Origin: Elioraea rosea
GTDB lineage: Bacteria; Pseudomonadota; Alphaproteobacteria; Acetobacterales; Acetobacteraceae
Assembly (NCBI RefSeq): GCF_007644105.1
Contig: NZ_VFAC01000006.1
Span: forward strand, 90,351-154,350
Length of the DNA stretch: 64,000 nucleotides
Direction: 5' to 3'
Shown: in pieces, positions 29,339 through 37,469 of the stretch
Layout of the letters: each line of letters opens with the position of its first letter
Position numbering within the stretch: position 1 is the stretch's first letter
The notes under the pieces: generated by a model
Seen by the model: the letters and a program-made list of their open reading frames with translations, nothing else
Databases searched by the model: none
Told to the model about the DNA's origin: nothing
Program-made: the position numbers and the translations under genes

Positions 29339-30924
29339 GCGCGCCTGACGTTGAGGGGAAGAACCATGCCCTTGAGCACGCCTGTGAGCGAGCGCCGCCA
29401 GGCGGAGGACACGAAGTACTGGCCGAGCGGCCAGTAGGGAACGTCCTGCCAGAAGCGCGCCTGGATGCGCCGCCCCAGCAGGGCCTGCGCCTCTGCGTCC
29501 GGCGCGTCGAACCATTCCTCGCGAAGGGCCTCGAGCTCGGGGCTGGTCGGCCAGCCGAACCACGCATCCTCGCCATTGCCGCGCAGAAGCAGGTGCGCGC
29601 CGGGGTTCATCAGGTCGGCGCCTGCGAACAGGGCGATGACGACGTTCCAGCCGCCCTGGTCCGGCGGGTCCTTCTTCGCCCGCCTGCCGAGCACGGTGCC
29701 CCAGTCCGACGGCGCAGGCTCGACGGCAAGCCCCGCCCGTCGCATCGCATCCACCGCGACGATGCTCAGCGCGTTGTTGTTCACGACATCGGTCGGGTGA
29801 AGGAACACCACCTTCTCGCCGCCATAGCCCGCCGCGTCGAGCGCCGCCTTCGCTGCCTCGAGGCTCCTCGCGCCGGTGACGGTCTCGATGCCCATGTCGG
29901 AGGCCATCGGCGAGGCGACGGGGAAGCAGCCCACCCCGTCGCGCCAGACCGACCCGTCGGCTCCCATGATTGCGGTCATGTAGTCGGCCTGCGCGATCGC
30001 GGGCCAGAGCGCGCGGCGGCGCTCCGGCGTGTCGAAGGGCGGGTGCAGGTGGTTCGGCCGCATCATCGCCATGATGCCGGAGGTGTCGACGCGGTCGACC
30101 ACCACCTCGCGGTGGCGCTGGACGACGGGGCGGAGATCGTTGGCGACCTGCTCCCACCAATCCACCTCGCCTGCCTGCAGCGCCGCAGCGGCCGTACCGG
30201 CATCGGGGATGATGCGCCACTCCATCCGGTCGAAATGCGCGAGCTTCGGCCCCGCCGTCATCGAGGGCATGCCCTCGCGCGGGACGTAGCGGTCGTAGCG
30301 CTCGTAGACGAGCTGCGCGCCGGAGACGCGCTCATCGGCCCTGAACCTGTACGGCCCCGACCCGATGATCTCGGCGATCGCCGTCGTTGCGGGGGTGCGG
30401 GCGAGCCGCTCAGGCATCACGAAGCAGGGGTAGCTCGACGCCTTGGCGAGCGCGTCGAGCATCGGGCCGAAGGGGCGCGTCAGGCGCATCTCGAAGCGCC
30501 TGTCGTCGAGCACCTCCATTCCCGCAAGCCGCGCCTTCAGCGTCTGTCCGTGCGTGTCGCGCGCCATCCAGCGCTCGATCGAGGCCATCGCATCGGCCGC
30601 GCGCACCTTCTCGCCGTCATGGAAGGTCGGGCCGTCGCGGAGGGTGAAGGTCCAGCGATGGCCGTCATCCTCGACGACATGGCCCTCGGCGAGCTGCGGC
30701 TGCGGGCGGAAGTGCTCGTCGAGCCCGTACAGCGTGTCCCACACCATGTGGCCGTGGTTCCGCGTCGGGTAGGCGGTGGTCACCATCGGGTCGAGGATCG
30801 TGACATCCGCCTGCGGAACGAACTTCAGGACGCGCGCGGCCGCGGGCTGCGTGATCGCCGGGGCCGGAAACGACGCGGAGGCGGCAAGCGCCGCCCCCGC
30901 GCGGAACAACTGGCGTCGTCGCAT
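29335..30924 (-). CDS. Family-5 extracellular solute-binding protein, array member 6
   Basis: A 529-residue periplasmic receptor with leader MRRRQLFRAGAALAASASFPAPA. Blocks shared with the rest include TILDPMVTTAYPTRNHGHMVWDTLY, LRDGPTFHDGEKVRAADAMAS, GSGPYRFRADERV, GEVDWWEQVANDLRPVVQRH and NHLHPPFDTPERRRALW. It differs in having a CF pair in GVGCFPVASPMASDMG where most members read GVFTPGTPL, a loop close to the ligand cleft by family position. It begins 14 nt after the stop of member 7. Confidence 0.92.
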   Translation of the reverse strand: MRRRQLFRAGAALAASASFPAPAITQPAAARVLKFVPQADVTILDPMVTTAYPTRNHGHMVWDTLYGLDEHFRPQPQLAEGHVVEDDGHRWTFTLRDGPTFHDGEKVRAADAMASIERWMARDTHGQTLKARLAGMEVLDDRRFEMRLTRPFGPMLDALAKASSYPCFVMPERLARTPATTAIAEIIGSGPYRFRADERVSGAQLVYERYDRYVPREGMPSMTAGPKLAHFDRMEWRIIPDAGTAAAALQAGEVDWWEQVANDLRPVVQRHREVVVDRVDTSGIMAMMRPNHLHPPFDTPERRRALWPAIAQADYMTAIMGADGSVWRDGVGCFPVASPMASDMGIETVTGARSLEAAKAALDAAGYGGEKVVFLHPTDVVNNNALSIVAVDAMRRAGLAVEPAPSDWGTVLGRRAKKDPPDQGGWNVVIALFAGADLMNPGAHLLLRGNGEDAWFGWPTSPELEALREEWFDAPDAEAQALLGRRIQARFWQDVPYWPLGQYFVSSAWRRSLTGVLKGMVLPLNVRRA

Positions 30925-30938
30925 CAGCTCGGCACCGC

Positions 30939-32543
30939 TCAGCTCTGGCGCCGGACGTTCCAGAAGACCGGCACCCCGCCCGCGGCCATCGGCCCGGCGA
31001 GGCTGCGGCGATAGGCGATCGGCTGGAAGTACTGGCCGAGCGGGATGTAGGGCACGTCGATGAAGAGCTGGCGCTGCAGGTCGGCAGCGATCGCCTTCTG
31101 CGCATCGAGCGTCGGCGCCTCGAACCAGGCATCGCGAAGCTGCTCGAGCCGCTCCGAGGTCGGCCAGCCGATGAAGCCCGCGTCGCCCTGGCCGCGCAGC
31201 ATGTGGTGGCTTGCCGGGTTCAGGTGGTCGAGCCCTGCCCAGAAGGTGAAGAACACGCTCCAACCGCCACGGTCGAGTGGCTCCTTGCTCGCGCGCCTCT
31301 GCACCACCGAGCCCCAGTCCATCGCCTGGGTGTCGAGGTTGACGCCGAGGTCGCGGAACATGCCGCCGCCGACCTGCGAGAGCGCGACGAGGCTCGGCAG
31401 GTCGGTGGTGGATAGCAGGACCAGCCGCTCGTTGTTGTAGCCGCTCTCGGCGATCATCCGCTTCGCGAGCGCTGTGTCCTCCTTGTACACATCGGCGATG
31501 CCGACATCGGTCGCCAGTGGCGTGCCTGGCGTGAAGGCGCCCACCCCCTTCCTGTGCAGCTTCGGGTCGGTGCCGATCACGGCCTGCATGTAGTCGGACT
31601 GCTTGACCGCGCGGATCAGCGCCTGGCGGAACTTCGGGTTGCTCATCGGCGCGTGCAGGTGGTTCGGCCGGAGCACGGCGACGAGGCCGAGCTCGTCCTG
31701 CACCTCGACGGAGATGTTCCGGTTGCGCCCGAGCAGCTGGAGGTAGTCGCCCGTCGGCTGCTCCCACCAGTCGATCTCGCCAGCTTGCAGCGCCGCTGCC
31801 ACCGTCGCGGCATCGGGGATGATGCGCCACTCGATCCTGTCGAAGTTGACGACCTTCGGCCCGGCGGTGAAGGAGGGCTGCCCCTGTTCGCGCGGGCGGT
31901 ACTCGGCGAACTTCTCGTAGACGACGAGCGAGCCCGAGTTGAACTCGTCGCGCTTGAACCGGAACGGACCTGAACCGATCATCTGCTCGGGGCGGATCTG
32001 GGTGAACGGGTCGGTCGCAGCGATCCGCTCGGGCATGATGAAGGGCGGGTTGGACGTGGGCTTGGCCAGCGCGTCGAGCATCAGCGGGAAGGGCTTCGAG
32101 AGGCGGATCTGGACGCGCCTGTCGTCGAGGGCGACCATCTCGGTCACCACGGTTGCCATCTTGGCGCCGAACGCGTCGCGCGCCGCCCAGCGCTTCAGCG
32201 AGGCGATGACGTCTGCCGAGCGCACAGGCTCGCCGTCATGGAAGCGGAGGCCCTGGCGGAGAGTGAACGTCCAGCGCTTGTCGTCATCCTCGAGGGTGTG
32301 GCCCTCGACCATCTGCGGCTGCGGGCGGTACTGCGCATCGAGGCCGTAGAGCATGTCCCACACCATGAACCCATGGTTGCGGGTGACGTAGGCGGTCGTC
32401 CAGATCGGGTCCATCACCGTCAGGTTCGCCTGCGGCACGAAGCGCAGCACCCGCGCCGAGGCCGGCTGGGAGAGTGCCGGTGTTGCCAGCGTCGCCCCGG
32501 TCGTGACCGCCGCCGCAGCGGCAAGCAAGTCGCGTCGCTTCAT
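30939..32543 (-). CDS. Family-5 extracellular solute-binding protein, array member 7 (promoter-proximal)
   Basis: The first gene of the array, 534 residues, starting at the ATG at 32543 with AAGGGAGA upstream. The Tat leader is MKRRDLLAAAAAVTTGATLA. The mature protein has TVMDPIWTTAYVTRNHGFMVWDMLYGLD, LRQGLRFHDGEPVRSADVIAS, GSGPFRFKRDEF, GEIDWWEQPTGDYLQLLGRN and NHLHAPMSNPKFRQALIRAV. It ends AYRRSLAGPMAAGGVPVFWNVRRQS. The divergent histidine phosphatase gene starts 97 nt away, so any promoter for the receptor array should lie in that gap. Confidence 0.92.
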   Translation of the reverse strand: MKRRDLLAAAAAVTTGATLATPALSQPASARVLRFVPQANLTVMDPIWTTAYVTRNHGFMVWDMLYGLDAQYRPQPQMVEGHTLEDDDKRWTFTLRQGLRFHDGEPVRSADVIASLKRWAARDAFGAKMATVVTEMVALDDRRVQIRLSKPFPLMLDALAKPTSNPPFIMPERIAATDPFTQIRPEQMIGSGPFRFKRDEFNSGSLVVYEKFAEYRPREQGQPSFTAGPKVVNFDRIEWRIIPDAATVAAALQAGEIDWWEQPTGDYLQLLGRNRNISVEVQDELGLVAVLRPNHLHAPMSNPKFRQALIRAVKQSDYMQAVIGTDPKLHRKGVGAFTPGTPLATDVGIADVYKEDTALAKRMIAESGYNNERLVLLSTTDLPSLVALSQVGGGMFRDLGVNLDTQAMDWGSVVQRRASKEPLDRGGWSVFFTFWAGLDHLNPASHHMLRGQGDAGFIGWPTSERLEQLRDAWFEAPTLDAQKAIAADLQRQLFIDVPYIPLGQYFQPIAYRRSLAGPMAAGGVPVFWNVRRQS

Positions 32544-32568
32544 CGCTCTGTCTCCCTTATCCTTAAAC

Positions 32569-32596
32569 CCCCGTCTTGGCGGGGAGCATGACGGGG
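32569..32596. promoter_or_regulatory. Inverted repeat between divergent genes, possible operator
   Basis: CCCCGTC (32569-32575) and GACGGGG (32590-32596) are perfect inverted copies 14 nt apart in the 97-nt gap between the receptor array and the histidine phosphatase gene. Such a site could bind a dimeric regulator of both genes, but GC-rich repeats of this size can arise by chance. Confidence 0.25.
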
Positions 32597-32640
32597 AGCG
32601 GCGCCTGCTGTCCACACCCCTGCAGTCCGGGAGAATTGCG

Positions 32641-33270
32641 ATGATCCGACGACGCGTCCTGCTCGCCGCCGCCCTCGCCTCGCCTGCCGCCGCGCGGGCG
32701 GCCATCCCACCCGTCGACACGGGCGCCGAGGCCCTCGCCGCGTCCCTGCGCGGGGGCGGGGCGGTGCTCTTCATCCGCCACGCCATCACGACGAGGACCG
32801 ACCGCGACAGCGGCGTTCTCGGCCCGCGCGAGGGGCAGAGGAACATCAACGCCGCCGGGCGCGCCCAATCCCGCCGCCTCGGCGCGGCATTTCGTGCGCT
32901 TCCCGTGCCGCATGGGCGCGTGCTGGCAGGGCCCGTCTGGCGGGCGCGCGACACGGCAGAGATCGCCTTCGGCGCAGGCAATGTCGAGATCGTGACAGAC
33001 CTGGTGGCGGACGACTATGCCTCGGGGCTCGACTACCGCGCCATCGTCGAGGCGATGCGACGCCGCCTCGCCACCCCGCCCCCGCCGCGGCTCAACACCG
33101 TCCTGGTCGGCCACCGAACACCGCTCGAGCACTATGTGGGCGCGCAGCTTCCGGACACGATCATGCCGGAGGGCGCGATCGCGGTGATCGAGCCGCTCGG
33201 GCCGGAGGGGTTCCGCTGGCGCGGCAGCGTGACGACCGAGCGGCTGGCAGAGATCGCACGCGTACCTTAG
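32641..33270 (+). CDS. Exported histidine phosphatase family protein
   Basis: A 209-residue member of the phosphoglycerate-mutase-like (histidine phosphatase) superfamily. The ATG at 32641 has GGGAGAA upstream and opens a Tat-like leader, MIRRRVLLAAALASPAAARA, so the enzyme probably works in the periplasm. The catalytic motif is LFIRHAITT (RHA in place of the common RHG), and the second catalytic His is in VLVGHRTPLEHYVG; GPREGQRNINAAGRAQSRRLG is the usual segment between them. It is divergent from the binding-protein array and converges with the aldehyde dehydrogenase gene, overlapping it by 4 nt. The substrate is unknown. Confidence 0.85.
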   Translation: MIRRRVLLAAALASPAAARAAIPPVDTGAEALAASLRGGGAVLFIRHAITTRTDRDSGVLGPREGQRNINAAGRAQSRRLGAAFRALPVPHGRVLAGPVWRARDTAEIAFGAGNVEIVTDLVADDYASGLDYRAIVEAMRRRLATPPPPRLNTVLVGHRTPLEHYVGAQLPDTIMPEGAIAVIEPLGPEGFRWRGSVTTERLAEIARVP

Positions 33271-34814
33271 GCCTTCGCCGGCCCGTAGCCGAAGGCTACC
33301 GCCGGGTCGGCTGCCGTCTCCACCCAGATCGCCTTGCTGCGCGTGTAGGCGGCGAGCGCCTCGGTGCCGGATGAGCGCCCGTGGCCAGAGGCGCCGAAGC
33401 CGCCGAAGGGAACCGAGACATGGATGGTGCGGTAGCCGTTCACCCAGAACGTGCCGGCCCGTACCGCAGCCGCCACACGATGGGCGCGGCCGACATCGCG
33501 CGTCCACACCGCTCCAGCGAGGCCAAATCGCGTGGCATTGGCGAGCGTGATCGCCTCCTCTTCCGTGTCGAAGGGGATTGCGGCGAGCACGGGGCCAAAC
33601 ACCTCCTCCTGCGCGATCGTCATGCTGTTGCCGACATCGGCGAGAAGCGTCGGCGACAGCCAGAACCCCTCGCGCGGCAACCCCGCGGGCGCATTGCCGC
33701 CGGTCGCGAGGCGCGCCCCGTCCGCCAGCCCCTGCGCGACCATCGCCGTCACCTTCGCGTGCTGCCTGGCATTGGCGATGGGGCCCATCTCGGTGTCGGG
33801 GTCGAGCGGGTGGCCGAGCCTGATCCGCGCGGCGCCCGAGGCGACCTCGGCGACAAGCCGCTCATGCACGGTCCTCTGCACGAGAAGGCGGGAGCCCGCG
33901 ACGCAGCTCTGCCCGCAGCCGGCGAAGATCGCCGATTGCGCGCCGAGCACGGCGCGGGAGAGATCGGCATCCTCGAACACGATGTTGGCGCTCTTGCCGC
34001 CGAGCTCGAGCACAGCCGGGATGCCGCGCGCTGCCGCAGCGGCGCCCACCGCCGCACCGCCCTCGGGGCTGCCGACGAACACGACCTGCGCGACCTCCGG
34101 GCAGCGCAGCAGCGCCGCGCCCGTGGTCGCGCCGAAGCCGGGGACGACCGTGACCACGCCCTCAGGGACCCCCGCCTCGAGCGCGAGCTTCGCGAAGGCG
34201 AGCGAGGTGAGCGGAGTGAGCTCCGAGGGCTTCAGGATGCAGGCATTGCCGGCCGCAAGGATGGGCGCGACGTTCCAGCCCGCGGTGAAGAGCGGCGCAT
34301 TCCACGGCGTGATGGCGAGGATCACGCCATACGGCTCGTGGCGGACCGTGACGTGGTGCGTCGTCGGCACGGGGATGACGCGGCCTTCGAGCTTGTCGGT
34401 CCACCCCGCCCAGTAGCGAAGCATGTCGGCGACCGCCGCGACCTCGCGCAGGCAGTCCCGCACAGGCTTGCCCGACACCGATGCCTCGAGCCGGGCGAGC
34501 GGCTCGGAGGCCCCGGCGACACGCTCACCCCAGGCCCAGAGCGCGCGGCCACGCGCTGCGGCGGTGAGCGAGGACCAGGCACGGAACCCTTTCCCCGCAG
34601 CCTCTGCCGCGCGCGCGGCGACGCCCTCGCCCGCATCCGGATAGGCGAGGATGGCCTCGCCGGTCGCCGGGTCGGTCAGCGTCACCGGATCGCCGGACCC
34701 GCGGACGAGGCCTGCGCCGACCCAGGACCCCGGCTGCGCCCCCTCGCCCACCAGCGCGTCGAACGCTGCCCTCGCCGCCTCGGCCGAGCTCGGCCGCATC
34801 ACCCCGTCACTCAT
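33267..34814 (-). CDS. NAD(P)-dependent aldehyde dehydrogenase
   Basis: It oxidises an aldehyde to the acid in the cytoplasm. The 515-residue protein contains the NAD-binding segment ITPWNAPLFTAGWNVAPILAAGN, KPSELTPLTSL, VFVGSPEGGAAVG, the general-base Glu in LELGGKSANIVFED, and the catalytic Cys in FAGCGQSCVAGSRLL. EEVFGPVLAAIPFDTEEEAI and the C-terminal PFGGFGASGHGRSSG complete the family signature. It overlaps the upstream 3-hydroxyisobutyrate dehydrogenase-like gene by 8 nt in a three-gene operon with an SDR. That context suggests a catabolic chain rather than osmoprotection, but the aldehyde is unknown. Confidence 0.93.
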   Translation of the reverse strand: MSDGVMRPSSAEAARAAFDALVGEGAQPGSWVGAGLVRGSGDPVTLTDPATGEAILAYPDAGEGVAARAAEAAGKGFRAWSSLTAAARGRALWAWGERVAGASEPLARLEASVSGKPVRDCLREVAAVADMLRYWAGWTDKLEGRVIPVPTTHHVTVRHEPYGVILAITPWNAPLFTAGWNVAPILAAGNACILKPSELTPLTSLAFAKLALEAGVPEGVVTVVPGFGATTGAALLRCPEVAQVVFVGSPEGGAAVGAAAAARGIPAVLELGGKSANIVFEDADLSRAVLGAQSAIFAGCGQSCVAGSRLLVQRTVHERLVAEVASGAARIRLGHPLDPDTEMGPIANARQHAKVTAMVAQGLADGARLATGGNAPAGLPREGFWLSPTLLADVGNSMTIAQEEVFGPVLAAIPFDTEEEAITLANATRFGLAGAVWTRDVGRAHRVAAAVRAGTFWVNGYRTIHVSVPFGGFGASGHGRSSGTEALAAYTRSKAIWVETAADPAVAFGYGPAKA

Positions 34815-35649
34815 CGCGAAACACCGCCTCCGCCACCCTGTTGAAATCGGCCCCGTTGGTGACAGCGCTCTCGGCCCAGGCCGCGAGAACGGATTGCGAG
34901 ACAGGCCCCGCCCCGCCCTGGGCTTCGGCGAGCGCGGCGGCGAGCCGGAGATCCTTCCGCATCAGCCCGGCGGTGAAGCCGGAATCGAACGCGCCGGAGG
35001 CGATCCAGCGGGGGAAGTTCACCTCCGTCGCAGCACTCCGGCCCGAAGCGCCGTTGACGACCGCCAAGAGCGCCTCGAGATCGACGCCCGCGCGAACGCC
35101 CATCCGAAGCGCCTCGGCTGCGGTGAGCAGGTGCGCCGCGACGAGCAGGTTGTTGACGAGCTTTGCCACCGCCCCCGCGCCCGGGCCGCCAACGTGCACG
35201 ACCTTGCCCGCGATCGCATCGAGCACGGGCCGGGCACGGTCGAGCACGCCAGGCTCCGCACCGGCCATCACGGTCAGCGTTCCCGCCGCCGCCCCGGCCG
35301 GCCCGCCGGAGACGGGGGCGTCGACCCAGGCAAGCCCCGCTTCGGCGAAGCGCGGAGCCAGCGCGCGCGGCGTCTCGGGTGCGACGGTGGAGCAGTCGAG
35401 CACGACGCAGCCCGGTGCCGGCCCCGAGGTGAGGATCGTCTCCGCCGCGCCACGAACGGCATCGTCATGCGGAAGGCTGAGAACGATCACCTCCGCCCCG
35501 CGCGACCCCCTCTCGACAAGCGTGATGCCGAGCGCCTCGTTGCGGCGTGCTACGGAGAGGTCCCACGCCGTCACGTCATGGCCTGCGGCGAGGATCCGCC
35601 GCGCCATGGGCAGCCCCATCGCGCCCAGCCCGATCACAGCAACGCGCAT
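34807..35649 (-). CDS. NAD(P)-dependent beta-hydroxyacid dehydrogenase (3-hydroxyisobutyrate dehydrogenase family)
   Basis: This 280-residue protein has the N-terminal Rossmann motif VIGLGAMGLPMARRI, the substrate-binding DAPVSGGPAGAAAGTLTVMAG near residues 103-122, and the catalytic Lys in GAVAKLVNNLLVAAH near residue 165. This layout fits 3-hydroxyisobutyrate, tartronate semialdehyde or L-threonate dehydrogenases. It sits between an SDR gene (1-nt overlap) and an aldehyde dehydrogenase gene (8-nt overlap), so the three are translated from one mRNA. Which hydroxyacid it oxidises or reduces cannot be said. Confidence 0.92.
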   Translation of the reverse strand: MRVAVIGLGAMGLPMARRILAAGHDVTAWDLSVARRNEALGITLVERGSRGAEVIVLSLPHDDAVRGAAETILTSGPAPGCVVLDCSTVAPETPRALAPRFAEAGLAWVDAPVSGGPAGAAAGTLTVMAGAEPGVLDRARPVLDAIAGKVVHVGGPGAGAVAKLVNNLLVAAHLLTAAEALRMGVRAGVDLEALLAVVNGASGRSAATEVNFPRWIASGAFDSGFTAGLMRKDLRLAAALAEAQGGAGPVSQSVLAAWAESAVTNGADFNRVAEAVFRDE

Positions 35650-36401
35650 CAGATGACGAGCCCCCCGCTCACATGCAGAACCTGGCCGGTGATGTAGCCT
35701 GCCTCCGCCGAGAGCAGGAAGGCGATCGCGGCGGCGACGTCATCGGGTTCGCCGACGCGGCCGAGGGGAATCTCCGCCTCCACCGCTGCGAGGCGCTCGG
35801 GCGGCATCGCCCGGTGCGAGCCAGGGTCCTTGCGGATGAAGCCTGGCGCGACCGCGTTGACCGTCACCCCGCGCGGACCGAGCTCGTAGGCCAGCGACTT
35901 CACCATCGCCTCGACGGACGCCTTGGCCGCGGCGGAGGCCGGGAAGGCCTGGACATGCCTGCGGAACACATGCGCGACGAAGGAGCTGACCGCGACGATC
36001 CGCCCGCCCTGGCCGAGCTGCGGGATGGCGGCGGAGGCAAGGCGGAAGAACCCCGCCCCGATCGCCGCGGCGGAGCCCGCGTAGCCCGCCTCGTCGAGGG
36101 CGGCGAACTCGGTCCTGTCGGCAAAGCCGGCATTGGCGACGACGGCGTCGAGCCTGCCGAACCGCGCGATTGCCGCCGAGACGAGGGTCGCCCCGGAGGC
36201 CGGGTCGGTGAGGTCGGCAAGGATGGTCTCGACGGCCGACCCTTTCGCGCGGGCCGCGTCGGCGACGGCAGCCAGCCCCGTGTCGTTGCCGCGCGTCGCC
36301 AGCACCAGCGCGTCGGATGGTGCGGCCAGCCGCCGCGCGAGTGCCGCACCGATGCCGCTTGCCGCGCCCGTAATCAGGACAACGCGCCGCCCATCCGCCA
36401 T
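35649..36401 (-). CDS. Short-chain dehydrogenase/reductase-like protein without catalytic Tyr
   Basis: The 250-residue protein starts at an ATG preceded by GAGGAGG and has a classical SDR frame: TGAASGIGAALARRL (cofactor glycine motif), NAGFADRTEF, AVSSFVAHVF (active-site Ser region), NAVAPGFIRKDPG and the C-terminal ITGQVLHVSGGLVI. Where SDRs read Y-x-x-x-K, it reads S-A-A-A-K within AFPASAAAKASVEAM, so the catalytic Tyr is replaced by Ser while the Lys is kept. Normal hydride-transfer catalysis would be impaired. It is the first gene of the SDR/hydroxyacid dehydrogenase/aldehyde dehydrogenase operon and is divergent from the phosphodiesterase gene. Confidence 0.88.
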   Translation of the reverse strand: MADGRRVVLITGAASGIGAALARRLAAPSDALVLATRGNDTGLAAVADAARAKGSAVETILADLTDPASGATLVSAAIARFGRLDAVVANAGFADRTEFAALDEAGYAGSAAAIGAGFFRLASAAIPQLGQGGRIVAVSSFVAHVFRRHVQAFPASAAAKASVEAMVKSLAYELGPRGVTVNAVAPGFIRKDPGSHRAMPPERLAAVEAEIPLGRVGEPDDVAAAIAFLLSAEAGYITGQVLHVSGGLVI

Positions 36402-36513
36402 GCCGGTCCTCCTCTGGTCGCGGGACCGTAACCGCTTCTCGCCAAGACGCCAGAGGCAGCGGGGCAACCGATCGGGTATAGGTAACGTTGCGTCGGTCAG
36501 GAGTGGCCCGCCC

Positions 36514-37374
36514 GTGTTCACCGTATTGCAGATCTCCGACACGCATCTCTCGCAGCGCCTTCCGCGCTTCAACGCGAACTGGGCGGCGGCGGCGCGCGTG
36601 GTCGCGCAGCAGGCGAGCGAACTGATCGTGCACACGGGCGATGCCGCGCTCGACGGGCCCGACCATGCAGCCGATCTCCGCTTCGCCGCCGCCGCGCTCC
36701 GCGCGGGCATCGGGCCGGAGGGGCCGAGGCTGCGTTGCGTCCCGGGCAACCATGATGTCGGCGACCGTGCCTTCATCACCCCGCACCAGCCGACGACGGA
36801 CGAGACGATCGCCGCGCACGCCGCGGCACTCGGCCCTGCCTCCTGGGTCGAGGACCCGCCTGGCTGGAGGCTGATCGGCATCAACACCCAGGTGCTCGGC
36901 ACGGCGACGGCGGCGGAGGAAGCTCAGGCGCAGATGCTCGCCGAAGCCGCCCTGACGCTCGGCGACAGGCGGCTTGCCCTGTTCCTGCACAAGCCGCCCT
37001 TCCTGCATCACGCGGAGGAGGGCGACGCGGGATACTGGACGGTGCCGCCGGAGGAGCGCGGCGTGCTCGCGCCCCTTCTCGAAAGCCCGCATCTGCGGCT
37101 GATCGCGAGCGGGCACCTGCATGTGCAGAGACTGGTGCGGAAAGGGCCCGTGATGCATGCCTGGTGCCCGGCGACCAGCTTCGTCGTCGGCCCGGCCCTG
37201 ATGCCCGACACGCATGGCGGCGAGCGCTGCCTCGGCATCCTCCGCCACCGGTTCTGCGCAGACACGGTGGAGACCGAGGCACTGCCCGTGCCCTTCGCAG
37301 AGCCCATCGTCCTCGACCCGATCGTCGACGAGATCTACCCCGCCCCGCGCGCTCGCGAGACCGCGGCGGACTGA
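36514..37374 (+). CDS. Metallophosphoesterase (CpdA/GpdQ-like phosphodiesterase)
   Basis: A 286-residue calcineurin-like phosphoesterase. All metal-binding blocks are visible: LQISDTHLSQ (D-x-H, near residue 9), HTGDAALDGPDH (GD), VPGNHDVGD (GNHD), a lone His in LFLHKPPFLHH and ASGHLHVQRL (GHxH). The architecture matches class III cyclic nucleotide phosphodiesterases and glycerophosphodiesterases of the CpdA/GpdQ group. The start is a GTG with AGGAG about 11 nt upstream. There is no signal peptide, so a cytoplasmic role such as cAMP or glycerophosphodiester hydrolysis is likely. Confidence 0.9.
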   Translation: MFTVLQISDTHLSQRLPRFNANWAAAARVVAQQASELIVHTGDAALDGPDHAADLRFAAAALRAGIGPEGPRLRCVPGNHDVGDRAFITPHQPTTDETIAAHAAALGPASWVEDPPGWRLIGINTQVLGTATAAEEAQAQMLAEAALTLGDRRLALFLHKPPFLHHAEEGDAGYWTVPPEERGVLAPLLESPHLRLIASGHLHVQRLVRKGPVMHAWCPATSFVVGPALMPDTHGGERCLGILRHRFCADTVETEALPVPFAEPIVLDPIVDEIYPAPRARETAAD

Positions 37375-37469
37375 TCGCCGCAGCCCTGCGGCGACGCGTT
37401 GCCCGCGCCGCCCCAGCGTGGGAAAAGCCGCGCGGTTTCGCCCGCCGCACCTACCGCAACGAGGAGACG

